The notes beneath the pieces are model-generated. The model made no database searches, was not told the origin of the DNA, and worked only from the letters and a program-made list of their open reading frames with translations. A stretch of DNA of 64,000 nt from Hydractinia symbiolongicarpus. Taxonomy: Eukaryota > Cnidaria > Hydrozoa > Anthoathecata > Hydractiniidae. The stretch covers positions 1,860,001 through 1,924,000 of the forward strand of contig NC_079882.1 of assembly GCF_029227915.1 (NCBI RefSeq), in the 5' to 3' direction. Shown here in pieces: positions 15,101 through 28,100 of the stretch (within the stretch, counting starts at the first letter, position 1; every line of letters begins with the position of its first letter). Both the position numbers and the translations under genes were made by a program.

Positions 15101-18100
15101 AACGGACTGACACCGCTAGAAAGTCAGCGAAATGTAGTATTTGAAACTTTCTCTATTTCTCCAGCACGCGCTAACGGCTAGGATTGGTCCCATAGTAAAA
15201 AATGACTTATTAATCTAAATTTTTAAATGAAGCGCTACCACAGCGCCCAGTGTAATCGCTGAGTTCCGGCAATCATGTTAAATTAAGAAGAATGTTATTT
15301 CTTGGACTCCAATTGTCTCATTTATCACATTCATCAGGTCACAGTCCAAAGTTAGTTCAATTAAGTCCCACAGTTAATCGTTTCACTGTTAAAAGCGATG
15401 CAACCTAGTAATATCAGATAAATATCGCTAAATACATGTTGGTACGAATATGTGACCCAACCGTTGTAACTCAAACGGACTGACACCGTTAAAAAGTCAA
15501 TGAAATGTAGTTTTTGAAACTGTCGCTATTTCTTCAGCGCGCAATAACGGCTAGGAATGGTCCCACAGTAAAAAATGACTTATTAATCTAAATTTTTAAA
15601 TGAACTGCTACCACAGCGCCCAGTGTAATCGCTCAGTTCCGGCAATCATGTCAAATTAAGAAGAATGTTATTTCTTGTAGTCTAATTGTCTCACTTTCAC
15701 ATTTATAAAGTCAAAGTCCATAATCAGTTCAATTAAGTCCCACAGTCAATCGTTTCACTGTTAAAAGCGATGCAACATACTATTATCAGATAAATCTAGC
15801 TAAATACATGTTGGTACGAATATGTGACGCAACCGTTGTAACTGAAGAGGATTGATGCTGTTAGAAAGTCAATGAAATGTAGTTCTTGAAGCTGTCGCTA
15901 TTTCTTCAGTTCGCGATAACGGCTAGGATTGGTCCCACAGTAAAGAATGACTTATTTATCTAAATTCTTAAATGAAGCGCTACCACAGCGCCCAGTGTAA
16001 CCGCTCAGTTCCGGCAATCATGTCAAATTAAGAAGAATGTTATTTCTTGGAGTCTAATTGTCTCACTTTCACATTTATAAGGTCAAAGCCCATAATCAGT
16101 TCAATTAAGTCCCACAGTCAATCCTTTCACTGTTAAAAGCGGTGCAACCTAGTAATATCAGATAAATATTGCTAAATACATGTTGGTACGAATAGGTGAC
16201 CCAACCGTTGTAACTCAAACGGTCTGACACCGTTAGAAAGTCAATGAAATGTAGTTTTTGAAACTGTCGCTATTTCTTCAGCGCGCAATAACGGCTAGGA
16301 ATGGTCCCACAGTAAAAAATGACTTATTAATCTAAATTTTTAAATGAAGCGCTACCACAGCGCCCAGTGTAATCGCTGAGTTCCGGCAATCATGTTAAAT
16401 TAAGAAGAATGTTAATTCTTGGACTTCAATTGTCTCATTTATCACATTCACCAGGTCACAGTGCAAAATCAGTTCAATTAAGTCTCACAGTCAATCGTTT
16501 CACTGTTAAAAGCGATGCAACCTAGTAATATCAGATAAATATCGCTAAATACATGTTGGTGCGAATATGTGACCCAACCGTTGCAACTCAAACAGACTGA
16601 CACCGTTAGAAAGTCAATGAAATGTAGTTTTTAAAATTGTCGCTACTTCTTCGGCGCGCAATAAGGGCTAGGATAGGTCCTACAGTAAAAAATGACATGT
16701 TATTATAAATTTTTAAATAAAGCGCTATCACAGGACCCAGTGTTATTGCTGAGTTCCGGCAATCATGTCAAATTGAGAAGAATGTTATTTCTTGGAGTCC
16801 AATTTTCTCATTCATCGCATTTATCAGGTCTCAGTCCAAAGTTAGTTCAATTAAGTCCCACAGTCAATCGCTTCATTGTTAAAAGCGATGCAACCTAGTA
16901 ATATCAGAAAATATCGCTAAATACAGGTTGGTACGACAATGTGACTCAACCCTTGTAACTCAAACGGACTGACACCGTTAGAAAGTCAATGAAATGTGGT
17001 TTTTGAAACTGTCGCTATTTCTTCAGCGCGCGATAACGGATAGGAATGGTCCCAGAGTAAAAAATGACTTATTAATTTAAATTTTTAAATGAAGCGCTAC
17101 CACAGCGCCCAGTGTAATCGCTGAGTTCCGGCAATCAAGTCAAATTAAGATGAATGTTTTTTCTTGGACTCCAATCGTCTCATTTATCACATTCATCAGG
17201 TCACAGTCCAAAGTTAGTTCAATTAAGTTCCACAGTCAATCGTTTCACTGTTAAAAGCGATGCAACTTAGTAATATCAGATAAATATCGCTAAATACATG
17301 TTGGTACGAATATGTGACCCAACCGTTGAAACTCAAAAACGGACTGACACCGTTAGAAAGTCAATGAAATTTGGTTTTTGAAACTGTCGCTATTACTTCA
17401 GCGCGCTATAACGGCTAGGATTGGCTCCACTCTTAACTCTTAATCAGTTTAATCGCTGAGTTCCGGCAATCATGTCAAATTAAGAAGACTGTTATTTCTT
17501 GGAGTCCAATTTTCGCATTTATCACATTTATCAGGTCACAGTCCAAAGTTAGTTCAATTACGTCCCACAGTCAATCGTTTCATTGTTAAAAGCGATGCAA
17601 CCTAGTAATATCAGAAAAATATCGCTAAATGCATGTTCGTACGAATATGTGACCCAACCGTTGAAACTCAAACGGACTGACACCGCTAGAAAGTCAGCGA
17701 AATGTAGTATTTGAAACTTTCTCTATTTCTCCAGCACGCGCTAACGGCTAGGATTGGTCCCATAGTAAAAAATGACTTATTAATCTAAATTTTTAAATGA
17801 AGCGCTACCACAGCGCCCAGTGTAATCGCTGAGTTCCGGCAATCATGTTAAATTAAGAAGAATGTTATTTCTTGGACTCCAATTGTCTCATTTATCACAT
17901 TCATCAGGTCACAGTCCAAAGTTAGTTCAATTAAGTCCCACAGTTAATCGTTTCACTGTTAAAAGCGATGCAACCTAGTAATATCAGATAAATATCGCTA
18001 AATACATGTTGGTACGAATATGTGACCCAACCGTTGTAACTCAAACGGACTGACACCGGTAAAAAGTCAATGAAATGTAGTTTTTGAAACTGTCGCTATT

Positions 18101-20198
18101 TCTTCAGCGCGCAATAACGGCTAGGAATGGTCCCACAGTAAAAAATGACTTATTAATCTAAATTTTTAAATGAACTGCTACCACAGCGCCCAGTGTAATC
18201 GCTCAGTTCCGGCAATCATGTCAAATTAAGAAGAATGTTATTTCTTGTAGTCTAATTGTCTCACTTTCACATTTATAAAGTCAAAGTCCATAATCAGTTC
18301 AATTAAGTCCCACAGTCAATCGTTTCACTGTTAAAAGCGATGCAACATACTATTATCAGATAAATCTAGCTAAATACATGTTGGTACGAATATGTGACGC
18401 AACCGTTGTAACTGAAGAGGATTGATGCTGTTAGAAAGTCAATGAAATGTAGTTCTTGAAGCTGTCGCTATTTCTTCAGCTCGCGATAACGGCTAGGATT
18501 GGTCCCACAGTAAAGAATGACTTATTTATCTAAATTCTTAAATGAAGCGCTACCACAGCGCCCAGTGTAACCGCTCAGTTCCGGCAATCATGTCAAATTA
18601 AGAAGAATGTTATTTCTTGGAGTCTAATTGTCTCACTTTCACATTTATAAGGTCAAAGTCCATAATCAGTTCAATTAAGTCCCACAGTCAATCCTTTCAC
18701 TGTTAAAAGCGATGGAACATAGTATTATCAGATAAATCTAGCTAAATACATGTTTGTACGAATATGTGACGCAACCGTTGTAACTGAAGCGGATTGATAC
18801 CGTTGGAAAGTCAATGAAATGTAGCTTCTGAAACTGTCACTATTTCTTCAGTGCGCGATAACGGCTAGGAATGGTCCCACAGTAAAGAATGACTTATTTA
18901 TCTAAATTCTTAAATGAAGCGCTACCACAGCGCCCAGTGTAACCGCTCAGTTCCGGCAATCATGTCAAATTAAGAAGAATGTTATTTCTTGGAGTCTAAT
19001 TGTCTCACTTTCACATTTATAAAGTCAAAGTCCATAATCAGTTCAATTAAGTCCCACAGTCAATCGTTTCATTGTTAAAAGCGATGCAACCTAGTAATAT
19101 CAGAAAAATATCGCTAAATGCATGTTCGTACGAATATGTGACCCAACCGTTGAAACTCAAACGGACTGACACCGCTAGAAAGTCAGCGAAATGTAGTATT
19201 TGAAACTTTCTCTATTTCTCCAGCACGCGCTAACGGCTAGGATTGGTCCCATAGTAAAAAATGACTTATTAATCTAAATTTTTAAATGAAGCGCTACCAC
19301 AGCGCCCAGTGTAATCGCTGAGTTCCGGCAATCATGTTAAATTAAGAAGAATGTTATTTCTTGGACTCCAATTGTCTCATTTATCACATTCATCAGGTCA
19401 CAGTCCAAAGTTAGTTCAATTAAGTCCCACAGTTAATCGTTTCACTGTTAAAAGCGATGCAACCTAGTAATATCAGATAAATATCGCTAAATACATGTTG
19501 GTACGAATATGTGACCCAACCGTTGTAACTCAAACGGACTGACACCGTTAAAAAGTCAATGAAATGTAGTTTTTGAAACTGTCGCTATTTCTTCAGCGCG
19601 CAATAACGGCTAGGAATGGTCCCACAGTAAAAAATGACTTATTAATCTAAATTTTTAAATGAACTGCTACCACAGCGCCCAGTGTAATCGCTCAGTTCCG
19701 GCAATCATGTCAAATTAAGAAGAATGTTATTTCTTGTAGTCTAATTGTCTCACTTTCACATTTATAAAGTCAAAGTCCATAATCAGTTCAATTAAGTCCC
19801 ACAGTCAATCGTTTCACTGTTAAAAGCGATGCAACATACTATTATCAGATAAATCTAGCTAAATACATGTTGGTACGAATATGTGACGCAACCGTTGTAA
19901 CTGAAGAGGATTGATGCTGTTAGAAAGTCAATGAAATGTAGTTCTTGAAGCTGTCGCTATTTCTTCAGTTCGCGATAACGGCTAGGATTGGTCCCACAGT
20001 AAAGAATGACTTATTTATCTAAATTCTTAAATGAAGCGCTACCACAGCGCCCAGTGTAACCGCTCAGTTCCGGCAATCATGTCAAATTAAGAAGAATGTT
20101 ATTTCCTGGAGTCTAATTGTCTCACTTTCACATTTATAAGGTCAAAGCCCATAATCAGTTCAATTAAGTCCCACAGTCAATCCTTTCACTGTTAAAAG
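12150..20198. repeat. Near-identical 4.0-kb tandem higher-order duplication, offset 4058 bp
   Basis: The segment 12150-16140 recurs at 16208-20198 with very few differences, including the short-variant monomer (13366, 17424) and the rare ACGGTCTGACACC variant near the left end of each copy. Two 68-codon open frames at 12634 and 16692 translate identically, which shows how recent the copy is. Inside each copy is a smaller four-monomer duplication (about 13510-14990 and 15000-16480). The offset is 10.9 monomers because each block includes one shortened unit. Confidence 0.9.
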
Positions 20199-22619
20199 CG
20201 ATGGAACATAGTATTATCAGATAAATCTAGCTAAATACATGTTGGTACGAATATGTGACGCAACCGTTGTAACTGAAGCGGATTGATACCGTTGGAAAGT
20301 CAATGAAATGTAGCTTCTGAAACTGTCGCTATTTCTTCAGTGCGCGATAACGGCTAGGAATGGTCCCACAGTAAAAAATGACTTATTAATCTAAATTTTT
20401 AAATGAAGCGCTACCACAGCGCCCAGTGTAATCGCTGAGTTCCGGCAATCATTTTAAATTAAGAAGAATGTTATTTCTTGGACTCCAATTGTCTCATTTA
20501 TCACATTCATCAGGTCTCAGTCCAAAGTTAGTTCAATTAAGTCCCACAGTCAATCGTTTCACTGTTAAAAGCGGTGCAACCTAGTAATATCAGATAAATA
20601 TTGCTAAATACATGTTGGTACGAATAGGTGACCCAACCGTTGTAACTCAAACGGACTAACACCGTTAGAAAGTCAATGAAATGTAGTTTTTAAAACTGTC
20701 GCTATTTCTTCAGCGCGCGATAACGGCTAGGAATGGTGCCACAGTAAAAAATGACTTATTAATCTAAATTTTTAAATGAAGTGCTACCACAGCGCCCAGT
20801 GTAATCGCTCAGTTCCGGCAATCATGTCAAATTAAGAAGAATGTTATTTCTTGTAGTCTAATTGTCTCACTTTCACATTTATAAAGTCAAAGTCCATAAT
20901 CAGTTCAATTAAGTCCCACAGTCAATCGTTTCACTGTTAAAAACGATGCAACATAGTATTATCAGATAAATCTAGCTAAATACATGTTGGTACGAATATG
21001 TGACGCAACCGTTGTAACTGAAGAGGATTGATGCTGTTAGAAAGTCAATGAAATGTAGTTCTTGAAGCTGTCGCTATTTCTTCAGCTCGCGATAACGGCT
21101 AGGATTGGTCCCACAGTAAAGAATGACTTATTTATCTAAATTCTTAAATGAAGCGCTACCACAGCGCCCAGTGTAATCGCTGAGTTCCGGCAATCATGTC
21201 AAATTAAGAAGAATGTTATTTCTTGGAGTCCAGTTTTCTCACTTATTACATTTATCAGGTCACAGTCCAAAGTTAGTTCAATTAAGTCCCACAGTCAATC
21301 CTTTCACTGTTAAAAGCGATGGAACATAGTATTATCAGATAAATCTAGCTAAATACATGTTGGTACGAATATGTGACGCAACCGTTGTAACTGAAGCGGA
21401 TTGATACCGTTGGAAAGTCAATGAAATGTAGCTTCTGAAACTGTCGCTATTTCTTCAGTGCGCGATAACGGCTAGGAATGGTCCGACAGTAAAAAATTAC
21501 TTTTTTATCTAAATTCTTAAATGAAGCGCTACCACAGCGCCCAGTGTAACCGCTCGGTTCCGGCAATCATGTCAAATTAAGAAGAATGTTATTTCTTGGA
21601 GTCTAATTGTCTCACTTTCACATTTATAAGGTCAAAGTCCATAATCAGTTCAATTAAGTCCCACAGTCAATCCTTTCACTGTTAAAAGCGATGGAACATA
21701 GTATTATCAGATAAATCTAGCTAAATACATGTTGGTACGAATATGTGACGCAACCGTTGTAACTGAAGCGGATTGATACCGTTGGAAAGTCAATGAAATG
21801 TAGCTTCTGAAACTGTCGCTATTTCTTCAGTGCGCGATAACGGCTAGGAATGGTCCCACAGTAAAAAATGACTTATTAATCTAAATTTTTAAATGAAGCG
21901 CTACCACAGCGCCCAGTGTAATCGCTGAGTTCCGGCAATCATTTTAAATTAAGAAGAATGTTATTTCTTGGACTCCAATTGTCTCATTTATCACATTCAT
22001 CAGGTCACAGTCCAAAGTTAGTTCAATTAAGTCCCACAGTCAATCGTTTCACTGTTAAAAGCGATGCAACCTAGTAATATCAGATAAATATCGTTAAATA
22101 CATGTTGGTACGAATATGTGACCCGACCGTTGTAACTCAAACAGACTGACACCGTTAGAAAGTCATTGAAATGTAGTTTTTGAAACTGTCGCTACTTCTT
22201 CAGCGCGCGATAACGGCTAGGATTGGTCCTACAGTAAAAAATGACTTATTATTCTAAATTTTTAAATGAAGCGCTACCACAGGGCCCAGTGTAATTGCTG
22301 AGTTCCGGCAATCATGTCAAATTAAGAAGAATGTTATTTCTTGGAGTCCAATTTTCTCATTTATCACATTTATCAGGTCACAGTCCAAAGTTAGTACAAT
22401 TAAGTCCCACAGTCAATCGTTTCACTGTTAAATGCGATGCAACCTAGTAATATCAGATAAGTATCGCTAAATACACGTTGGTACGAATATGTGACCCAAC
22501 CATTGAAACTCAAACGGACTGACACCGTTAGAAAGTCAGCGAAATGTAGTATTTAAAACTGTCTCTAATTCTTCAGCGCGCGCTAACGGCTAGGATTGGT
22601 CCCACAGGAAAAAATTATT

Positions 22620-24000
22620 TTTTTATCGTAATTTTTAATTAAAGCGCTACCACAGCGCCCAGTGTAATCGCTGAGTTTCGGCAATCATGTCAAATTAAGA
22701 AGAATGTTTTTTCTTGGAGTCCAATTGTCTCACTTTCACATTTAAAAGATTACAGTCCAAAATCAGTTCAACTAAGTCCCACAGTCAATCGTTTCACTGT
22801 TAAAAGCCATACAACCTAGTAATACCGGAAAAATATCACGAAATACATGTTGGTACGAGTATGTGACTCAACCATCGTAACTCAAACGGGTTGATACTGT
22901 TAGAACGTCAATGAAATGTAGTTCTTGAAGCTGTCGCTGTTTCTTCAGCGCGCGATAACGGTTAGGATTGGTTCCACTCTTAATTCTTAATCCGTTTAAT
23001 CAATGAGTTCCGGCAATCATGTCAACTTAAGAAGAATGTTATTTCTTGGAGTCCAATTTTCGTATTTATCACATTTATCAGGTCACAGTCCAAAGTTAGT
23101 TCAATTAAGTCCCACAGTCAATCGTTTCATTGTTAAAAGCGATGCAACCTAGTAATATCAGAAAATATCGCTAAATACAGTTTGGTACGAATATGTGAAC
23201 CAACCCTTGTAACTCAAACGGACTGACACCGTTAGAAAGTCAATGAAATGTAGTTTTTGAAACTGTCGCTATTTCTTCAGCGCGCGATAACGGCTAGGAA
23301 TGGTCCTACAGTAAAAAATGACTTATTATTCTAAATTTTTAAATGAAGCGCTACCACAGGGCCAAGTGTAATTGCTGAGTTTCGGCAATCATGTCAAATT
23401 AAGAAGAATGTTATTTCTTGGAGTCCAATTTTCTCACTTTCACATTTAAAAGATTACAGTCCAAAATCGGTTCAACTAAGTCCCACAGTCAATCGTTTCA
23501 CTGTTAAAAGCCATACAACCTAGTAATACCGGAAAAATATCACGAAATACATGTTGGTACGAGTATGTGACTCAACCATCGTAACTCAAACGGGTTGATA
23601 CTGTTAGAACGTCAATGAAATGTAGTTCTTGAAGCTGTCGCTGTTTCTTCAGCGCGCGATAACGGTTAGGATTGGTTCCACTCTTAATTCTTAATCCGTT
23701 TAATCAATGAGTTCCGGCAATCATGTCAACTTAAGAAGAATGTTATTTCTTGGAGTCCAATTTTCGTATTTATCACATTTATCAGGTCACAGTCCAAAGT
23801 TAGTTCAATTAAGTCCCACAGTCAATCGTTTCATTGTTAAAAGCGATGCAACCTAGTAATATCAGAAAATATCGCTAAATACAGGTTGGTACGAATATGT
23901 GAACCAACCCTTGTAACTCAAACGGACTGACACCGTTAGAAAGTCAATGAAATGTAGTTTTTGAAACTGTCGCTATTTCTTCAGCGCGCGATAACGGCTA
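22620..24000. repeat. Two-monomer duplication at the right part of the array, offset ~709 bp
   Basis: The pair of monomers carrying CTCTTAATTCTTAATCCG at about 22980 is repeated with the same private changes (GTCAACTTAAGAAG, TTTTCGTATTTATC, TGAACCAACCCTTG) at about 23690. One unit of each pair is the short form, which explains a spacing below twice 372 bp. At 24132-24165 a monomer has an extra CATTTGTCA-like insertion. Confidence 0.8.
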
Positions 24001-24741
24001 GGAATGGTCCCACAGTAACAAATGACTTATTAATCTAAATTTTTAAATGAAGCGCTACCACAGCGCCCAGTGTAATCGCTGAGTTCCGGCAATCATGTCA
24101 AATTAAGAAGAATTTTATTTCTTGGACTCCAATTGTCTCATTTATCACATTTGTCACATTCATCAGTTCACAGTCCAAAGTTAGTTCAATTAAGTCCCAC
24201 AGTCAATCGTTTCACTGTTAAAACCGACGCAACCTAGTAATATCAGATAAATATCGCTAAATACATGTTGGTACGAATATGTGACCCGACCGTTGTAACT
24301 CAAACAGACTGACACCGTTAGAAAGTCATTGAAATGTAGTTTTTGAAACTGTCGCTACTTCTTCAGCGCGCGATAACGGCTAAGATTGGTCCTACAGTAA
24401 AAAATGACTTATTATTCTAAATTTTTAAATGAAGCGCTACCACAGGGCCAAGTGTAATTGCTGAGTTCCGGCAATCATGTCAAATTAAGAAGAATGTTAT
24501 TTCTTGGAGTCCAATTTTCTCATTTATCACATTTATCAGGTCACAGTCCAAAGTTAGTTCAATTAAGTCCCACAGTCAATCGTTTCACTGTTAAAAGCGA
24601 TGCAACCTAGTAATATCAGATAAGTATCGCTAAATACACGTTGGTACGAATATGTGACCCAACCATTGAAACTCAAACGGACTGACACCGTTAGAAAGTC
24701 AGTGAAACGTAGTTTTTAAAACTGTCACTATTTCTTCAGCG

Positions 24742-25110
24742 CTTGGATATTCACCATTATCTCGATACTTGAGTGGTACCTTGTGATCTAGTTCCCACTG
24801 TCCCCGGTTGCTCCAGCTCATCCCATCTTTAAATTGATCTTAGATATGGCCAATGAAAGTGCAGATATTGCATCCAAGGTACTCCTGGGAGGCTGTCTCC
24901 GTGTCTTTGTTTAGAGCAGCGCGAATCCTGGCTAGAATGCGGTGATACTGATACCCAGGAAAATCACAATCCTTACAATGACCATACAGTTTTTTATGCG
25001 GGCATTTGGTACGTGCCTGTGACGCATTATGACTATCCAAGCATTTGATACATTGTTTTGTCCGTTGCCTATTGCGCTTGTTGATCTTGAAATTATGAAA
25101 AGATAAATTT
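24742..25110 (-). pseudogene. HNH-endonuclease-like gene fragment of a virus-like element
   Basis: Minus-strand frame starting near 25110 and open to 24840. It has a Cys/His-rich stretch (CIKC, then CPHKK, then CKDC) followed by YLGCNICTF. After an in-frame TAA at 24840-24842 the same frame continues with MSWSNRGQWELDHK (about 24780-24825) and PLKYRDNGEYP up to the satellite edge. The W-G-W-x-x-DHK-x-P signature is that of HNH-type nucleases with Cys-rich N-termini found in large DNA viruses and polymerase-bearing mobile elements. That assignment is by motif only. The fragment lies just downstream of the dead polymerase on the same strand, so the two probably belonged to one element. The stop codon and truncation by the satellite at 24741 make it non-functional. 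An overlapping 88-codon frame at 24932-25198 is treated as a shadow. Confidence 0.6.
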
Positions 25111-25198
25111 TTTTAAAAGTTTGAACAGCACTTGGTCTCCTCCATTTTTTGTTGTATATACTATCAATATATACAAACTTTAGGACAAGAGTCATCAC

Positions 25199-28100
25199 TT
25201 ATAATTCTAATGGCTTTGTATGAACACCATCCTCATGTACAACTCTCTTATCATAGAACGCTGATAGGCCTACCTTATTTTGCTGATATGTGACCATCCC
25301 TTGATTGCGTACCCGGAACCCCCGATTTTTTGCATCATCAAGCTCTCCATTAAGTGCTCGCATATATCCAGACCATGTTATCTCGTTCTGTCTTTTCGAC
25401 ATGCCTTTGCACGATAATTTCGTGCCATCTTGACCTTTGACGAAGTAACATTTACACGTCAGCGCTATCATCCGGGATCCGATGAATTCTTCTTTGAACA
25501 AACATCCGGTGCGACTCGAGTGCTTGTCGGTAACGAGCCAATGAGCCACATCCTCATCGTACTGCTCGAGTAATTCAGGATGAACAACATCACGTAGTTT
25601 ATCTCCAGAAATCGCAAAATATGCGGAGTCCGTATCCATGTATCCGAGTAAATCTACTCAAAATCTCGACGATCTACGTACTTGTCGAGAAAATTGTAGT
25701 AAAATTCAAGCATACGCAATTTAGCCAATTGATACACTAGGATTCCACATTGATACGCCCTATTTATGGAAACGCCTTGTTTAAGCCGCCTTACTTCGTA
25801 CGCGTCTCCAATTTCTTCAATATTGTCCAAGTACGGGCTCCTCATAGCGGCATCTACTACCTTTTCATCCTTTGTAAATGTGGTATTGTTATGTCTCGCC
25901 AGGTCCTCGTAGATTAGTGGTTATAGCTCTCGTACTCTGTGCGGGAGACCGGGGTTCGATTCCTCTTGACGGCGATTCAACATGGGCGAGTGAATGTTAC
26001 CATAGCCCGGGTTAACCCAAGCCATGTGAGGGAAATTGGGAAGATGGCACACTGTGTGGGCCGTTGGATGTTGCCGGGAGTTGTCTAGTAGAGCGCGGGC
26101 CCTAATTGGGTCTGCGTCGCTCAAAATGAGCATTAAATACTCTAGGACTCTCCATCTAAGCCATGGCCCCTCCTGGAAATAATAGACAGGGTATATCCCT
26201 CGATATTTGTGAGGCTAGCCATGTAAAATATGCACATCTTTATCTTTATCAGCTTGACGTCGCGCATTCGCGATTTCTTCCGGGAACCAAGGGAATGGTT
26301 TACCGCGTTTGTATTTGAGTAGCTGGTAGCAAGCCGTAATTTTTAAACCCTGATTAAGATACCATTTAAGCAGGACCGTACAAAGCAGGATCTTATAAGC
26401 TCTCATCACTCCCAACTGCTTCCTAGTGCCCGGGATACGTTTTCGCCCGGTCTTGTTTAAGTACTCGTGCATATGCCGAGGGATTTGACTGTCAGGGATC
26501 TCTCTAACCACAAATAGCGGTGACATTTCGCTAAATTTGTCGAGCAACTCAGTAGGGACTTCAAGGTCAACTTGAGCAAACCCGAATAGCGATTCATCAA
26601 GAATGTCTCGCACCAGTTCATCTATTTTTTCAGCAGGGTCTGCCATTTCTACCAGCTTCTCCTTACCACAACGGAAGTCCTTAGCAGGGTGCTTGCGTAG
26701 AGCATATTGGCGTCATACCCGAGTATAGTCTTGCATTTCTTTGGCTCGGTATAAATATGCGATCTTATACCCGTCACATTACTTTCATGATACCTACAAA
26801 ATACGATTGCGGGACCACCCACCATGCCAGTTTGAAGGAGCTTATATGCTTCATTATTTGTACATAGTGTACAAGATTTTTGAACCTGCTTGCATGCTTT
26901 GCATAACGCCTTGGTACAACGAGCCTCACATTTATGCTTACATGGATCACCCGGTGCGTAAAGCTTTATATCCGGGTTCAACCTCAGAGATTTGTTCAGT
27001 ACATACTGCATCGAAACACCCGGAATGCTCACTGCATCCTTTAGAATGTCAATCTCATCCTGTAGTACGTATTGCGGGTTTTGTCCACAGCCTCTATAAA
27101 TGGTATTACATCGGCCATATTGTACTCGGCTAGCCAATCCAGCACCGTGACGCATTCTCTTTTAAAAAACTCATCTCTGAAAGCCTGGTAATCTTCGGCG
27201 GATAGGGTGTTTTTACCACTGAGAGTGCTATAAAATGCCTCATGATCTACTGACCCCATATGGTTCAACTTTTCGTAGCATGTTAGCCATTCATATGGAA
27301 ACACGAGCTTCTCGAGATTGCACTCCAGCGATTTGCACCATTTTTCACTCAAGCCTGACGCCAGAAAATTTTTTATATCGATGAATTTGAACCTCGATGT
27401 GGTTAGAAACATGTAGTCGTTGTCTTTTTTCGCCATTTTGATATTATCATCATCCGCAATTCGTTCGACAAAATACCGCTTTATCGTACTTGCCACTGTT
27501 AAAGCCTATCACCGTCACTTGATTTATCCATTCGTGCCAAGCATTTTGAGTTTGTTCGGAGAGCATATCGAAATCATCCGGCTTGGGGTACATCTTTTTG
27601 ACTTCTTCCACAATCCTCAATTGTCTCTGTTCCAATTGCTCGACAAAATTTTGCACAAGCACCTTTGGAATTTCATTCATGGTGAAGGTAGGATGTTCTT
27701 GTAGACTATCGTGGATGGCTACACTTACAGGGATATGCTCTGATATATATGTTAAGTCAGACGTTTGCTGCTGTTTCAATGGTGTCAGGAAAGCCTCGAA
27801 ATCAAAAACGATAAAATGGGGATATGCTCGAAATTTTTTCTTGTATAACCTCTTAACCTTGGGAGGCTTTTCGCACCCCCATGCATGGACAAGTTTGTAC
27901 CCCAGCCCCCGAATGTGGTCTTCTTTAAATTTGGTACGATTGAAATTATTTTTATCGGCATTGGTTAGCTGTGGTTGACATGGATGCCCATGCAATTTGC
28001 AGCCTTGGTATTCGTATACTGTTTTTGTATGGGGCTCATACCCATCGATCTTGTATACAGCCTTAATACCCTCACGTATCACGCGTCCTCCCCCATGCCC

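Larger units (their letters stand above)
1..24741. repeat. Satellite array, ~372-bp monomer, ~67 head-to-tail copies
   Basis: The landmark GGATTGGTCCCACAGTAA recurs at about 368, 741, 1112, 1485, 1858, 2230, 2603 and 2975 and on to the end of the array, a steady spacing of 371-373 bp, always in the same orientation. Copies differ by scattered substitutions. A recurring short variant lacks about 40 bp after the landmark (near 11539, 13366, 17424, 22973 and 23683). Two sequence classes alternate in mid-monomer, one reading TCATTTATCACATTTATCAGG and the other TCACTTTCACATTTATAAGG. No unit keeps a conserved reading frame; the longest open frames are about 68 codons and are by-products of the repeat. 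The array is cut by the left edge and stops abruptly at 24741 after CTTCAGCG. It has more G+C than the flanking DNA. It could be centromeric, pericentromeric or another large satellite block; nothing in the sequence decides which. Confidence 0.97.

Noticed and set aside
9631-16898. Repeated 62-68-codon open frames inside the satellite (for example 11182-11388, 12634-12840, 16692-16898)
   Set aside because: They are repeat monomers read through; most other monomers have stops in the same frame, and identity of two of them follows from the 4-kb duplication.
1-24741. CRISPR-like or other spacer-repeat array
   Set aside because: The period is 372 bp with no unique spacers, and the surrounding genes are eukaryotic with introns.
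24932-25198. 88-codon minus-strand frame as a gene
   Set aside because: It overlaps the HNH-like frame in another phase and lacks any family signature.
25903-25975. Functional tRNA gene
   Set aside because: The A- and B-box-like words are present but the acceptor stem does not close and a SINE body follows directly.
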